Shown here: positions 1 to 8,604 of the stretch, piece by piece
Layout: every line of letters starts with the position of its first letter
Numbering within the stretch: the stretch's first letter is position 1
NCBI RefSeq assembly: GCF_001954195.1
Contig: NZ_MBES01000078.1
Span: 161,875-225,874 of the forward strand
DNA: 64,000 nucleotides
Direction of reading: 5' to 3'
DNA from: Mycobacterium sp. IS-1264
GTDB taxonomy: Bacteria > Actinomycetota > Actinomycetes > Mycobacteriales > Mycobacteriaceae
Position numbers and translations under genes: made by a program
The notes under the pieces: generated by a model
What the model was told of the DNA's origin: nothing
The model's database searches: none
What the model saw: only the letters and a program-made list of their open reading frames with translations

Positions 1-2
1 GC

Positions 3-395
3 GCGCTGTGGTGCACGCGAGCGGTGTACAAGAAGATGTCCAAGCGCGGCGGCGGCGCGATCGTCAACCAGTCGTCCACCGCCGCGTGGCTGTACGCGAA
101 CTACTACGGCCTTGCCAAGGTCGGCGTCAACGGTTTGACACAGCAGCTCTCGCGGGAACTGGGCGGCCGCAACATCCGGATCAACGCCATCGCGCCCGGC
201 CCCATCGACACCGAGGCCAACCGGACCACCACGCCCAAGGAGATGGTCGACGACATCGTCAAGGGTCTTCCGTTGTCGCGCATGGGAACTCCCGACGACC
301 TGATCGGCATGTGCCTGTTCCTGCTGTCCGACGAGGCCTCGTGGATCACCGGGCAGATCTTCAACGTCGACGGCGGGCAGATAATACGGTCATGA
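3..395 (+). CDS. SDR-family oxidoreductase, 3' part (5' end outside window)
   Basis: This is the C-terminal part of a short-chain dehydrogenase/reductase. The reading frame is open from the window edge, so the true start lies upstream. The visible part carries the SDR catalytic Y-G-L-A-K (YxxxK) pair, the preceding N-Q-S-S-T serine region, and the typical C-terminal IDT, 'FLLSDEASWITGQ' and 'VDGG' segments. The nucleotide-binding N-terminus is missing. Its stop overlaps the start of the next gene (ATGA), so it is translationally coupled to the 6PGDH-like dehydrogenase and then to the CMD protein. From memory this equals Rv0769. The substrate is unknown; NAD(P)-dependent alcohol/ketone chemistry is the family expectation. 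Confidence 0.88.
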   Translation, partial: ALWCTRAVYKKMSKRGGGAIVNQSSTAAWLYANYYGLAKVGVNGLTQQLSRELGGRNIRINAIAPGPIDTEANRTTTPKEMVDDIVKGLPLSRMGTPDDLIGMCLFLLSDEASWITGQIFNVDGGQIIRS

Positions 396-1246
396 CAGAG
401 CTGAAGCTGGGCTACATCGGCCTGGGAAACATGGGCGCACCGATGGCCACGAAGATGACCGAATGGCCCGGCGGACTAACGGTTTACGACATCCGGACCG
501 AGGCGATGACGCCACTGGCCGAAAAGGGCGCCGGCCTGGCCGACAGCGTGGCAGACGTCGCCGTCGCGGACATCATCCATATCACCGTGCTCAACGACGC
601 CCAGGTGCGAGAGGTCGTCGGCGAGCTGGCCGCCCATGCGAAGGTGGGCACGGTCATCGCGATCCACTCGACCATCAGCGACACCACCGCTGTCGAGCTC
701 GCGGCAGAGCACAAACCGCAAGGCATCCATATCGTCGACGCGCCGGTGAGTGGTGGGGCGGCCGCCGCGGCGAAGGGTGAGCTCGCCACCATGGTGGGCG
801 CCGAGCGTGAGGTGTACGAGCGCATCAAGCCGGCGTTCAAACACTGGGCGGCGATGGTTGTACACGCCGGTGAGCCCGGCGCGGGGACGCGAATGAAACT
901 GGCGCGCAACATGTTGACGTTCACCTCCTACGCCGCGGCCTGCGAAGCGATGAAGCTGGCCGAGGCGGCCGGGCTCGATCTGCAAGCCCTGGGCCGGGTG
1001 GTGCGCCATACCGACCAGCTGACCGGCGGGGCCGGGGCGATCATGGTGCGCGACGACATGAAAGACCTTGAGCCCGACCACTTCCTGTACCAGCCGTTCT
1101 TGCACACCCGCGGCCTGGGGGAGAAGGATCTGAGTCTGGCGCTGGCCTTGGGTGAGGCCGTATCGGTTGAGCTACCGCTCGCGGAGCTGGCCTTCGAGCG
1201 GCTGGCGGCCGGCCTCGGAGTACCGCACACACAGGAAGAAACCTAA
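392..1246 (+). CDS. NAD(P)-dependent beta-hydroxyacid dehydrogenase (6PGDH / 3-hydroxyisobutyrate dehydrogenase family)
   Basis: A 284-residue protein with an N-terminal Rossmann motif G-L-G-N-M-G (residues about 10-15), the substrate-binding D-A-P-V-S-G-G near residue 120, and the catalytic-lysine region G-T-R-M-K-L-A-R-N near 170. This is the order found in 3-hydroxyisobutyrate and tartronate semialdehyde reductases. The ATG at 392 was chosen because it overlaps the preceding SDR stop (ATGA) and opens directly on the Rossmann strand; the frame is open much further upstream, but that is SDR coding sequence. The next gene starts at the base after its stop. It sits second in an SDR-dehydrogenase-CMD operon, suggesting a small oxidative catabolic unit. 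Substrate not determinable from sequence. Confidence 0.9.
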   Translation: MTELKLGYIGLGNMGAPMATKMTEWPGGLTVYDIRTEAMTPLAEKGAGLADSVADVAVADIIHITVLNDAQVREVVGELAAHAKVGTVIAIHSTISDTTAVELAAEHKPQGIHIVDAPVSGGAAAAAKGELATMVGAEREVYERIKPAFKHWAAMVVHAGEPGAGTRMKLARNMLTFTSYAAACEAMKLAEAAGLDLQALGRVVRHTDQLTGGAGAIMVRDDMKDLEPDHFLYQPFLHTRGLGEKDLSLALALGEAVSVELPLAELAFERLAAGLGVPHTQEET

Positions 1247-1684
1247 ATGGACGAACTGCGCCGCAAAGGCCTCGAAAAAATGAACGAGGTCTACGGCTGG
1301 GAGATGCCCAACATCGAGGGCGACGCGTACTTCGACCTGACCGTCGACCACCTATTCGGCACTATCTGGTCCCGGCCGGGATTGTCGATGCGCGACAAGC
1401 GCATCATGACGCTGACTGCGGTAACCGCCGTCGGAAATCGCGACCTGGCCGAGATCCAAATCAATGCGGCATTGCTCAACGGGGAGCTCAGCGAGACCGA
1501 ACTCAAGGAGATGGCCGTCTTCCTCACCCACTATCTCGGGTTCCCGCTGGGCTCGGCGCTCAACGGCGCGGTCGACACCGTGGTGGCCAAGCGCAAGAAG
1601 GCCGCGGCAAAGGGCGCCGGGGAGGACAAGAAGGCCAACGTCGACAACGCGGTGAAGATGCACAGGGGCAATACCGGCGACTAG
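1247..1684 (+). CDS. Carboxymuconolactone decarboxylase (CMD) family protein
   Basis: A 145-residue, mostly helical protein with the gamma-CMD pattern (GLSMRDKRIMTLTAVTA followed by E-I-Q-I-N-A-A-L near residue 70). It lacks the CxxC pair of AhpD peroxidases, so a decarboxylase/hydrolase-like rather than a peroxidase role is more likely. The ATG directly abuts the upstream TAA, making it the third gene of the SDR-6PGDH-CMD operon. The C-terminus is lysine/alanine rich. It corresponds to Rv0771 by remembered synteny and is about the same length. The exact reaction is unknown. Confidence 0.85.
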   Translation: MDELRRKGLEKMNEVYGWEMPNIEGDAYFDLTVDHLFGTIWSRPGLSMRDKRIMTLTAVTAVGNRDLAEIQINAALLNGELSETELKEMAVFLTHYLGFPLGSALNGAVDTVVAKRKKAAAKGAGEDKKANVDNAVKMHRGNTGD

Positions 1685-1693
1685 CCGGCCCGC

Positions 1694-1699
1694 TAGAGT
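1694..1699 (+). promoter_or_regulatory. Leaderless -10 element of purD
   Basis: TAGAGT fits the mycobacterial -10 consensus TANNNT and ends 8 nt before the purD GTG, which places the transcript start at or next to the start codon. There is no Shine-Dalgarno sequence. Inference from spacing only. Confidence 0.5.
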
Positions 1700-1707
1700 G
1701 ACGTTTC

Positions 1708-2976
1708 GTGCGCGTCCTGGTGGTCGGTTCCGGTGCCCGTGAACACGCCCTGCTGCTCGCGCTCGGCAGGGACCCCGAGGTCACCGGGCTGGCCATCGCC
1801 CCCGGCAACGCCGGCACCGCCCGGCTCGCCGAGCAGCGCGATGTGGACGTCACCTCCGGCGAAGAGGTCGTCGCCCTGGCCCGCGAGGTCCGGGCCGACC
1901 TGGTGGTGATCGGTCCCGAGGTGCCGCTGGTGCTTGGCGTGGCCGACGCCGTCCGGGAGGCCGGCATCGTCTGCTTCGGTCCCGGTAAGGACGCGGCACG
2001 CATCGAAGGCTCCAAGGCGTTCGCCAAGGAGGTCATGGCGGCCGCCGATGTGCGCACCGCCGATAGCGAAATCGTCGACAGCCCAGCCCTTTTGGACGCG
2101 GCCCTGGACCGGTTCGGGCCCCCCGCCGGCGACCCGAACTGGGTGGTCAAGGACGACCATTTGGCCGCCGGCAAGGGTGTGGTGGTGACGCCGGATCGCG
2201 ACGTCGCGCGCGCGCACGCCGCCGCCCTGCTCGAGGCCGGTCACCCGGTGCTGCTGGAGTCCTATCTGGACGGCCCCGAGGTGTCGCTGTTCTGTGTCGT
2301 CGACGGCCCGACCGTGGTGCCGTTGCTGCCGGCACAGGACTTCAAGCGGGTGGGCGAGGGCGACACCGGGCCCAACACGGGCGGCATGGGCGCCTATGCG
2401 CCGCTGCCCTGGCTGCCCGACGAGCTGCACCGGGAAATCGTCAGCCAGATCGTCGAACCCGTTGCCGCCGAACTGGTTAGGCGCGAAAGCCCGTTCTCCG
2501 GATTGTTGTACGTCGGTCTGGCGATCACCGCGAAGGGGCCCGCGGTGGTCGAATTCAATTGCCGCTTCGGCGATCCCGAGACGCAGGCCGTGCTGGCCCT
2601 GCTGGACTCGCCGCTCGGCCAGCTGCTGTATGCGGCGGGCACCGGCACGCTGGCGGACTTCGGTGAACTGCGCTGGCGGGACGGCGCCGCGGTGACCGTC
2701 GTGCTGGCGGCCGAAAACTATCCCGGGCGCCCGCGGGTCGGAGACGTCGTCGTCGGCTCCGAAGCCGAGGGGGTGCTGCATGCCGGGACGACCCGGCGCG
2801 ACGACGGCGCGATCGTCTCGTCGGGCGGGCGGGTGCTGTCGGTGGTGGGCACCGGCGCCGACCTGGCCGCTGCGCGCAGCCGCGCCTACGAAATCCTCGC
2901 GTCAATTCGGTTGCCCGGCAGTCATTTCCGCAGCGACATCGGCCTGGCGGCCGCGGAGGGCAAGATCAGCGTCTAG
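1708..2976 (+). CDS. purD: Phosphoribosylamine--glycine ligase (GARS)
   Basis: Second step of de novo purine synthesis: ATP-dependent joining of phosphoribosylamine and glycine to give GAR. At 422 residues it has the usual length of monofunctional PurD. The N-terminus MRVLVVGSGAREHAL is the PurD signature, the ATP-grasp segment contains 'VVKDDHLAAGKGV', and the family pattern 'DFKRVGEGDTGPNTGGMGAY' followed by 'EFNCRFGDPETQ' is present. The start is GTG at 1708, 8 nt after a TAGAGT -10 element, so the mRNA is probably leaderless. It stands alone on the plus strand and converges with ggt. It is one of eight pur genes dispersed through this window. Confidence 0.97.
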   Translation: MRVLVVGSGAREHALLLALGRDPEVTGLAIAPGNAGTARLAEQRDVDVTSGEEVVALAREVRADLVVIGPEVPLVLGVADAVREAGIVCFGPGKDAARIEGSKAFAKEVMAAADVRTADSEIVDSPALLDAALDRFGPPAGDPNWVVKDDHLAAGKGVVVTPDRDVARAHAAALLEAGHPVLLESYLDGPEVSLFCVVDGPTVVPLLPAQDFKRVGEGDTGPNTGGMGAYAPLPWLPDELHREIVSQIVEPVAAELVRRESPFSGLLYVGLAITAKGPAVVEFNCRFGDPETQAVLALLDSPLGQLLYAAGTGTLADFGELRWRDGAAVTVVLAAENYPGRPRVGDVVVGSEAEGVLHAGTTRRDDGAIVSSGGRVLSVVGTGADLAAARSRAYEILASIRLPGSHFRSDIGLAAAEGKISV

Positions 2977-2982
2977 CGGGTT

Positions 2983-4566
2983 TCAAAAACCCGTCGCTTG
3001 CCCGTCCCGGCGTGGATCGCTCGCCGCGAAATATCCGCCGTCCAGGCGCCAGATCGCTTGGCAGCTACCGAATTGGCTGTAGTCGTCCACGGCCACCAGG
3101 TCATGCCCGCGCCGCCGGAGCTCGTCGAGCGTCGAGGGCGGGAAACCCCGTTCGCAGCTGACCTGCGTCCCCTGTATCCAACGGAAGCGAGGGCCGTCGC
3201 ACGCCGCCTGCGGGTTCTGGCCGTGGTCGGCGATGCGCACCATCACCTGCACGTGACCCTGGGGTTGCATGGGACCGCCCATCACCCCGAAGCTCATCAC
3301 GGGGCTCCCGTCTTTGGTGACAAAGCCCGGGATGATCGTGTGATAGGGGCGCTTGCGCGGGCCGACTTGGTTCGGATGGCCTTGCATCGCAGCGAAATCC
3401 GCGCCCCGATTCTGCAGCGAAATCCCCGTGCCCGGCACCACCACACCGGAGCCGAATCCCATGTAGTTGGACTGGATCATCGACACCATCATCCCCGCGG
3501 CGTCCGCGGCGGTCAGATACACGGTGCCCCCCGCCGGGGTGCCGGCGGACGCCGGTTTGGCCTGACCCTGGTCGATCAGCGCCGCCCGCTTCCGCAGATA
3601 TTCCTTATTCAGCAAGCGTTGTGTGGGAAACGGCATGTGGTTCGCATCGGCGACGTAGGCCTGCGCGTCGGCGAAAGCCAGCTTCACCGCTTCGATCTGA
3701 AGGTGCACGCTGTCGGCGGAATCGGCTGGCAGCGAGGCCATGTCGAAGTGCTCCAGGATTCCCAGCGCCATCAGGGCCACGATGCCCTGCCCATTGGGCG
3801 GTATCTCGTGGACGGTGTAGCCGCGATAGGTGGTGTCGATCGTGCCTACCCAGTCGGCGCGGTGAGCGGCGAGGTCGTCGGCCCGCATGGCTCCGCCGTT
3901 CGCCGCCGCATGCGACTCGAGTTTGTCCGCCAGCTCCCCGAGATAGAACGCCGCACCCCCGGTTGCCGCGATCTTCTCGAGCGTGGCCGCATGGTCGGGA
4001 AACCTAAACCGCTCACCGGCTTTCGGCGCGCGCCCGCCGGGCATGAAGGCCTCGGCGAACCCGGGCTGCTCCTTGAAGAGCGGGACCTGAGCCGCCCACT
4101 GCTCCGCGACCGTCGGCGAGACCAGGAAGCCGTCGCGGCCGTAGCCGATCGCGGGCTCGAACAGCATGTCGAACGGGAGCTTTCCGAACTTGGTGTGCAG
4201 TTCGGTCCACGCCGACACCGCTCCCGGTACGGTCACCGAATTCCAGCCGAGTGCGGGAACGGCGTTGCCGCCGAAGTACTCTGGCGTCCACGCCGCGGGT
4301 GAGCGACCCGAAGCGTTCAGTCCGTGCAGTCGATTGCCATCCCAGACGATGGCGAACGCGTCCGATCCGATGCCGTTCGACACCGGTTCCACGATGGTCA
4401 GAGTGATGGCCGTCGCGACGGCGGCGTCGACCGCATTGCCGCCCTGGGCGAGCATCCGAAGACCCGCCTGCGCGGCGAGCGGTTGCGACGTGCACACCAC
4501 GTTGGCGGCCAGCAGGGGTTTGCGCGGCCAGGCGTAGGGGAAGCTCCAACCGAACGGTGCGGTCAC
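2983..4566 (-). CDS. Gamma-glutamyltransferase family protein
   Basis: A 527-residue Ntn-hydrolase of the gamma-glutamyltransferase family, which splits gamma-glutamyl bonds such as those in glutathione-type thiols. The N-terminus has the family pattern 'QPLAAQAGLRMLAQGGNAVDAAVATAITLTIVEP'. The region 'GGTVYLTAADAAGMMVSMIQSNYMGFGSGVV' contains the threonine expected to be the autocatalytic nucleophile, followed by 'GISLQNRGADF'. No clear signal peptide is visible, so location is uncertain. The GTG start at 4566 lies 7 nt after a TACGCT -10 element on the minus strand, so the mRNA may be leaderless. It matches the Rv0773c position, downstream of and convergent with purD. Confidence 0.9.
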   Translation of the reverse strand: MTAPFGWSFPYAWPRKPLLAANVVCTSQPLAAQAGLRMLAQGGNAVDAAVATAITLTIVEPVSNGIGSDAFAIVWDGNRLHGLNASGRSPAAWTPEYFGGNAVPALGWNSVTVPGAVSAWTELHTKFGKLPFDMLFEPAIGYGRDGFLVSPTVAEQWAAQVPLFKEQPGFAEAFMPGGRAPKAGERFRFPDHAATLEKIAATGGAAFYLGELADKLESHAAANGGAMRADDLAAHRADWVGTIDTTYRGYTVHEIPPNGQGIVALMALGILEHFDMASLPADSADSVHLQIEAVKLAFADAQAYVADANHMPFPTQRLLNKEYLRKRAALIDQGQAKPASAGTPAGGTVYLTAADAAGMMVSMIQSNYMGFGSGVVVPGTGISLQNRGADFAAMQGHPNQVGPRKRPYHTIIPGFVTKDGSPVMSFGVMGGPMQPQGHVQVMVRIADHGQNPQAACDGPRFRWIQGTQVSCERGFPPSTLDELRRRGHDLVAVDDYSQFGSCQAIWRLDGGYFAASDPRRDGQATGF

Positions 4567-4596
4567 GCTCGCGAGCGTAACGCGCGCACCACGGGC

Positions 4597-5496
4597 TCAC
4601 GCCGTCAGCAGCGGTGCCATCCAGGTCAGCTCGGCCGGCAGCTGTGAGCTCCAGAATTCTGCCGTGTGCCCGCCGGGGGAGAAACCGCCCGCGGGTGGGT
4701 TGGGCAGTTGAGCGATGAATTGCTTGGTCGCCGCGTAGAACGGGTCGCTATCGCCGCAATCCACCCGGATCGGGATCGATGCCAGCGCAGGCATTCCGAA
4801 CACCGAGTTCGCCGCGAAGTCGTCGGCGCCGTCGAACGCGCCGGGCGCGGCCGCGCCCGAGGACAGCCACAGCGCCGGGCTCACCGCACAGATCGCGGCG
4901 GTGCGCGCGGGCCCGAGCCGCCCGCCGAGCAACAGCGCGCCGTAGCCACCCATCGACCAGCCCAGGAATGCGACCCGCGAGGTGTCCAGGTGCTGGCTAT
5001 CCAGCATCGGGATCAGTTCGTTGAGCACCATCGCGCCGGCGTCGTCGCCAGACGCCCTCTTGTGCCAATAGCCGCCGCCGCCGTCGACGGCGACCACCGC
5101 GAATGGCGGAAGGCCGGCGTTGACGGCCTGGGCCAGACCCTGCTCGACACCGCCGGCCATCACGGTCGACGCGTCACTGCCCTTGCCGTGCAGCGCGATG
5201 ACCGGTCGCAGCGCCTTCGTCTGGCCCGGCGGGCGCGCGATCGCCCAGTTGGTCGAGATTCCGCCGCGTGCTGCCGACACGAAGGAACCGGTCGTCATCG
5301 TCGGCGCAGCCTGAGCCGGCGGGGCGGGTTCGAGCGGCGGCGCCGGCGCCACCGGAACCTGCGTGCCGGCCCCCGATGCCGGCATGGCTTGAGATGTGCG
5401 GGGCTGGAACAGGATGTCGAGTCCGATTGCGCCGGCCGCCCCGGCGGCCACGCCGACGCCGAGACCGAGCACTGCGCGGCGGCTCAAGTCGGGCAT
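4597..5496 (-). CDS. Exported alpha/beta-hydrolase (esterase) with Tat-type signal
   Basis: A 299-residue protein whose N-terminus, MPDLSRRAVLGLGVGVAAGA, has the twin-arginine pattern S-R-R-A-V-L-G followed by a hydrophobic stretch, so export by Tat is likely. After a proline/alanine-rich linker the catalytic domain shows G-W-S-M-G-G-Y (GxSxG nucleophile elbow, about residue 177) and a late histidine in 'GGHTAEFW'. This is an esterase-D/mycolyltransferase-like fold. It lies just upstream of ggt on the same strand (30 bp gap) and is divergent from the TetR gene. It matches the Rv0774c position. Substrate unknown. Confidence 0.85.
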   Translation of the reverse strand: MPDLSRRAVLGLGVGVAAGAAGAIGLDILFQPRTSQAMPASGAGTQVPVAPAPPLEPAPPAQAAPTMTTGSFVSAARGGISTNWAIARPPGQTKALRPVIALHGKGSDASTVMAGGVEQGLAQAVNAGLPPFAVVAVDGGGGYWHKRASGDDAGAMVLNELIPMLDSQHLDTSRVAFLGWSMGGYGALLLGGRLGPARTAAICAVSPALWLSSGAAAPGAFDGADDFAANSVFGMPALASIPIRVDCGDSDPFYAATKQFIAQLPNPPAGGFSPGGHTAEFWSSQLPAELTWMAPLLTA

Positions 5497-5505
5497 CCGG
5501 CAATC

Positions 5506-5534
5506 ATGCCATGGCCGTTTGGCCGAAATGGCAT
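5506..5534. promoter_or_regulatory. Inverted repeat between esterase and TetR gene (candidate operator)
   Basis: Perfect 7-bp arms ATGCCAT (5506-5512) and ATGGCAT (5528-5534) are separated by 15 bp in the divergent esterase/TetR intergenic region. The position suits an autoregulatory TetR operator controlling both genes. No binding data. Confidence 0.35.
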
Positions 5535-5568
5535 CGCAGTACCACTTTTACTGGCACCATGGCTATTC

Positions 5569-6186
5569 GTGACAGCAGCAGTTACTCCAAAAGGAGAACG
5601 CCGCCGGTACGCGCTCGTGAGCGCGGCCGCCGAGCTGCTTGCCGAGGGCGGCTTCGAAGCGGTGCGACACCGAGCGGTCGCTCAGCGGGCCGGCCTGCCA
5701 TTGGCCTCTACGACTTACTACTTCTCGTCGCTCGACGATTTGATCGCGCGCGCGGTCGAACACATCGGCATGATCGAGGTGGCGCAGCTACGGGCGCGGG
5801 TCAACGGCCTGTCGCGCCGGCGCCGCGGCCCCGAGACCACCGCCGAGATGCTGGTCGAGTTGCTCGTGGAGGACGTATCCAGTCCGGGACTCGCCGACCA
5901 GTTGATTTCGCGGTACGAGCGGCTGCTCGCCTGCACCCGCCTGCCCGCGTTGCGTGAGACCATGCGCCGCAACTTGCGCCAGCGCGCCGAGGCCGTTGCC
6001 GAGGCGCTCGAGCGATCCGGCCGATCCGTGCATATCGAGCTGGTCCGCACGCTGCTCTGTGCGGTCGACGGTTCGGTGGTGTCCGCGATGGTCGAGGGCC
6101 GCGATCCCCGCATCGCCGCAGAGCAGACGGTGGTCGAAGTGATCGAGGTTCTGGCACCGATCGATCAGCGGGCCGTGCCGATCTGA
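5569..6186 (+). CDS. TetR/AcrR-family transcriptional regulator
   Basis: A 205-residue one-component repressor. The N-terminal helix-turn-helix runs over residues about 10-55 ('RRYALVSAAAELLAEGGFEAVRHRAVAQRAGLPLASTTYYFSSLDDLIARAV'), with the usual Y-Y-F motif; the rest is a helical ligand/dimer domain. GTG at 5569 was chosen because it puts the HTH at the normal distance from the N-terminus; the frame is open upstream only as antisense of the esterase. It is divergent from the esterase gene with an inverted repeat between them. Its last 22 bp overlap the 3' end of the convergent DUF429 gene. Corresponds to Rv0775. Ligand unknown. Confidence 0.9.
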   Translation: MTAAVTPKGERRRYALVSAAAELLAEGGFEAVRHRAVAQRAGLPLASTTYYFSSLDDLIARAVEHIGMIEVAQLRARVNGLSRRRRGPETTAEMLVELLVEDVSSPGLADQLISRYERLLACTRLPALRETMRRNLRQRAEAVAEALERSGRSVHIELVRTLLCAVDGSVVSAMVEGRDPRIAAEQTVVEVIEVLAPIDQRAVPI

Positions 6187-6935
6187 CCCGTCTGCCGAAG
6201 CGAGTTCGGCGGCAGCGTCGGCGTCACGATGTAGCCGGTGGTGAAGTCCCCATAGACCGTGACAGCGGCCGGGCAGCGCTGCGCGTACAACGCGACGTAG
6301 GCGCAAACGACGGCGTCGACGGGATCCTCGGCGCGGCGCAGATCGCTCTTGCGTTGCGCGGCGACCACCCGACGGCGCAGCTGGACCCAGGCCTCGTGAC
6401 ACGCGACATCCAGTGCGACGTCGCTGAGCGCGAGCTTCTCGACGCCGTCCATCAGCGCTAGCAGCTCCGACCTGAGCCGCTCGAGGCTGCGCCCGGGCTT
6501 GGCTTTGTACTTCAAAGTCCGCTCCAGCCGGAACAGCACCACGGTCGCCGGGTGCGGGTACACCTCGATGGCGCGCCGCGTCGCCGACGACAGCGGGTCC
6601 ATATCGAGCTCCAGCGCCCGAGCCAATCGCGCGGCCCGGGGAACGTCGGCGAACTCGGGCTTCCCGGTGTTGGCCGGGTGGGCGCCGGCTTCGAACCTGC
6701 GGAAGTCGCGGTTGAGCGCGGTCTCGGCCGGCCGCTGGCCCGTGCTGTTGGTCACTACCAGCGGGGCATCGAAAGCCACCAGGCAATCGCCGCCTACGTA
6801 CGGCCGCAATGCGGCCAGGATCTCGTCGTCGTCGCGGACCGCGCCGATGTACACGAGGCGGCCCGCGGCGTCGACGACGGCCACGCCGGTCGGATTGCGG
6901 CCGGCCCAGGCGAGATCGACGCCGGCGAAGAACAT
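6165..6935 (-). CDS. DUF429 family protein (predicted RNase H-like nuclease)
   Basis: A 256-residue protein beginning MFFAGVDLAWAGRNPTGVAVVD, the G-V-D-x-A-W opening of the DUF429 family, with a second acidic motif in 'CLVAFDAPLVV' near residue 55 and 'AVEVYPHP'-like IEVYPHP near 117. Family knowledge predicts an RNase H-like fold with a metal-binding acidic site; no function is experimentally assigned that I know of. It converges with and overlaps the TetR gene by 22 bp. Corresponds to Rv0776c. Confidence 0.85.
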   Translation of the reverse strand: MFFAGVDLAWAGRNPTGVAVVDAAGRLVYIGAVRDDDEILAALRPYVGGDCLVAFDAPLVVTNSTGQRPAETALNRDFRRFEAGAHPANTGKPEFADVPRAARLARALELDMDPLSSATRRAIEVYPHPATVVLFRLERTLKYKAKPGRSLERLRSELLALMDGVEKLALSDVALDVACHEAWVQLRRRVVAAQRKSDLRRAEDPVDAVVCAYVALYAQRCPAAVTVYGDFTTGYIVTPTLPPNSLRQTGQIGTAR

Positions 6936-7008
6936 CCGCCAAGTATTGCCGCGGCGACGCTGTCACATCGACCAAATTGGTCGCCGCGGGAAAGTGGGTG
7001 CCCGTTGT

Positions 7009-7085
7009 GCCCGCCTCACAGCGACAATGCCAATCGGATGGCACGCCAGATTGCGCGGATGGCGAATTGTCGCTGTGAGGCGGGC
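7009..7085. repeat. Long imperfect palindrome (20-bp perfect arms) upstream of purB
   Basis: Positions 7009-7028 and 7066-7085 are exact reverse complements over 20 bp (arm begins GCCCGCCTCACAGCG). They are separated by 37 bp that itself contains GCCA/TGGC matches. As RNA or cruciform DNA this is a very strong stem-loop. It lies 100 bp upstream of the purB start and 74 bp upstream (on the other strand) of the DUF429 gene start. It is not a terminator by context, because both neighbours read away from it. It could be an interspersed repetitive palindrome or a regulatory site. Confidence 0.8.
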
Positions 7086-7171
7086 AATTTGTGCGTCTCC
7101 TGGCGCAGAGACGGATGTGGCAACTGTGGCCATAGATGCGGTGAAAGCCCGGCCGTCGGTGGGGGCAACCG

Positions 7172-7177
7172 TAAGCT
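7172..7177 (+). promoter_or_regulatory. Leaderless -10 element of purB
   Basis: TAAGCT (TANNNT) ends 8 nt before the purB GTG, predicting transcription start at the start codon. No Shine-Dalgarno sequence precedes the gene. Confidence 0.5.
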
Positions 7178-7185
7178 GTGTCTTT

Positions 7186-8604
7186 GTGAGCATTCCGAAT
7201 GTGCTGGCCGACCGGTACGCCAGCGCCGAGATGGTCGCGATCTGGTCGCCGGAGGCCAAGATCGTCGCGGAGCGGCAGCTGTGGGTGGCCGTCCTACGCG
7301 CACAGGCGGAACTCGGTGTCGCGGTGCCTCCGGAAGCGATCGCCGACTACGAGCGGGTGCTCGGCGATGTGGACCTGTCCTCGATCGCGGCGCGGGAGAA
7401 AGTGCTGCGCCACGACGTCAAGGCCCGCATCGAGGAATTCAATGCGCTGGCCGGTCACGAGCATGTGCACAAGGGAATGACCAGTCGGGACCTGACCGAG
7501 AACGTGGAGCAGCTGCAGATCCGGCGATCGCTGGAATTGGTTTTCTCCCACGGGGTTGCTGTGGTGGCGCGGCTCGCCGAACGGGCGGTCACGTATCGCG
7601 ATCTGGTGATGGCCGGACGCAGTCACAACGTCGCCGCGCAAGCCACCACGTTGGGCAAGCGATTCGCCTCCGCGGCGCAAGAGACGCTGATCGCGTTGAC
7701 CAGGCTGGGCGAGTTGATCGACCGCTACCCCTTGCGCGGGATCAAGGGTCCCATGGGAACCGCGCAGGACATGCTCGATTTGCTCGACGGCGACGCCGCC
7801 AAGCTGGCCGACCTCGAAGGCCGCATCGCCGACTTCTTGGGCTTTGCAACGGTTTTGACCAGTGTCGGGCAGGTGTATCCGCGTTCGCTGGACCACGACG
7901 TCATCTCCGCGCTCGTGCAACTCGGCGCCGGACCGTCGTCGATGGCCCACACCATCCGGCTGATGGCCGGGCACGAACTCGTCACCGAGGGCTTCGCGCC
8001 GGGGCAGGTCGGGTCGTCGGCCATGCCGCACAAGATGAACACCCGCAGTTGCGAACGGGTCAACGGCCTGCAGGTGGTCCTGCGCGGCTACGCGTCGATG
8101 GCCGCCGAACTGGCGGGCGCGCAGTGGAACGAGGGCGACGTGTTCTGCTCGGTGGTACGCCGAGTTGCCTTGCCGGACAGCTTCTTTGCCGTCGACGGGC
8201 AGATCGAGACGTTTTTGACGGTGCTCGACGAGTTCGGCGCCTACCCGGCGGTGATTCAGCGCGAACTGGACCGCTACCTACCGTTCCTGGCCACCACCAA
8301 GGTGTTGATGGCGGCCGTGCGCGCCGGCATGGGGCGCGAGGCCGCGCACCATGTGATCCGCGAACACGCGGTGGCGACGGCGCTGGCGATGCGGGAACGC
8401 GGCGCGGAGCCCGACCTGCTGGATCGGCTGGCCGCCGACGACCGGTTGCCGTTGGACCGCGCGGCCCTGGACGCCGCGCTCGCCGACAAGACGGCGTTCA
8501 CCGGTGCCGCCGGCGACCAGGTCGACGGCGTCGTCGCGATGGTGGACACCCTGGTGAGCCGATACCCGGACGCCGCCAAATACACCCCGGGGGCGATCCT
8601 ATGA
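7186..8604 (+). CDS. purB: Adenylosuccinate lyase
   Basis: A 472-residue enzyme of the fumarase/aspartase superfamily. It cleaves SAICAR to AICAR plus fumarate and adenylosuccinate to AMP plus fumarate. The signature loop G-S-S-A-M-P-H-K-M-N lies near residue 275-284, and 'HEHVHKGMTSRDLTENVEQLQIRRSLELV' and 'GRSHNVAAQATTLGKRFA' carry the conserved histidines. GTG at 7186 gives MSIPNVLADRYASAEM, matching the mycobacterial PurB N-terminus as I recall it; the open frame upstream is not coding. Its stop overlaps the P450 start (ATGA), so cyp126 is translationally coupled to purB. Confidence 0.97.
   Translation: MSIPNVLADRYASAEMVAIWSPEAKIVAERQLWVAVLRAQAELGVAVPPEAIADYERVLGDVDLSSIAAREKVLRHDVKARIEEFNALAGHEHVHKGMTSRDLTENVEQLQIRRSLELVFSHGVAVVARLAERAVTYRDLVMAGRSHNVAAQATTLGKRFASAAQETLIALTRLGELIDRYPLRGIKGPMGTAQDMLDLLDGDAAKLADLEGRIADFLGFATVLTSVGQVYPRSLDHDVISALVQLGAGPSSMAHTIRLMAGHELVTEGFAPGQVGSSAMPHKMNTRSCERVNGLQVVLRGYASMAAELAGAQWNEGDVFCSVVRRVALPDSFFAVDGQIETFLTVLDEFGAYPAVIQRELDRYLPFLATTKVLMAAVRAGMGREAAHHVIREHAVATALAMRERGAEPDLLDRLAADDRLPLDRAALDAALADKTAFTGAAGDQVDGVVAMVDTLVSRYPDAAKYTPGAIL

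Noticed and set aside
2998..4302. Plus-strand 434-codon frame opposite the ggt gene
   Set aside because: Antisense shadow of a clear gamma-glutamyltransferase; composition rich in R, H and A, no domain.
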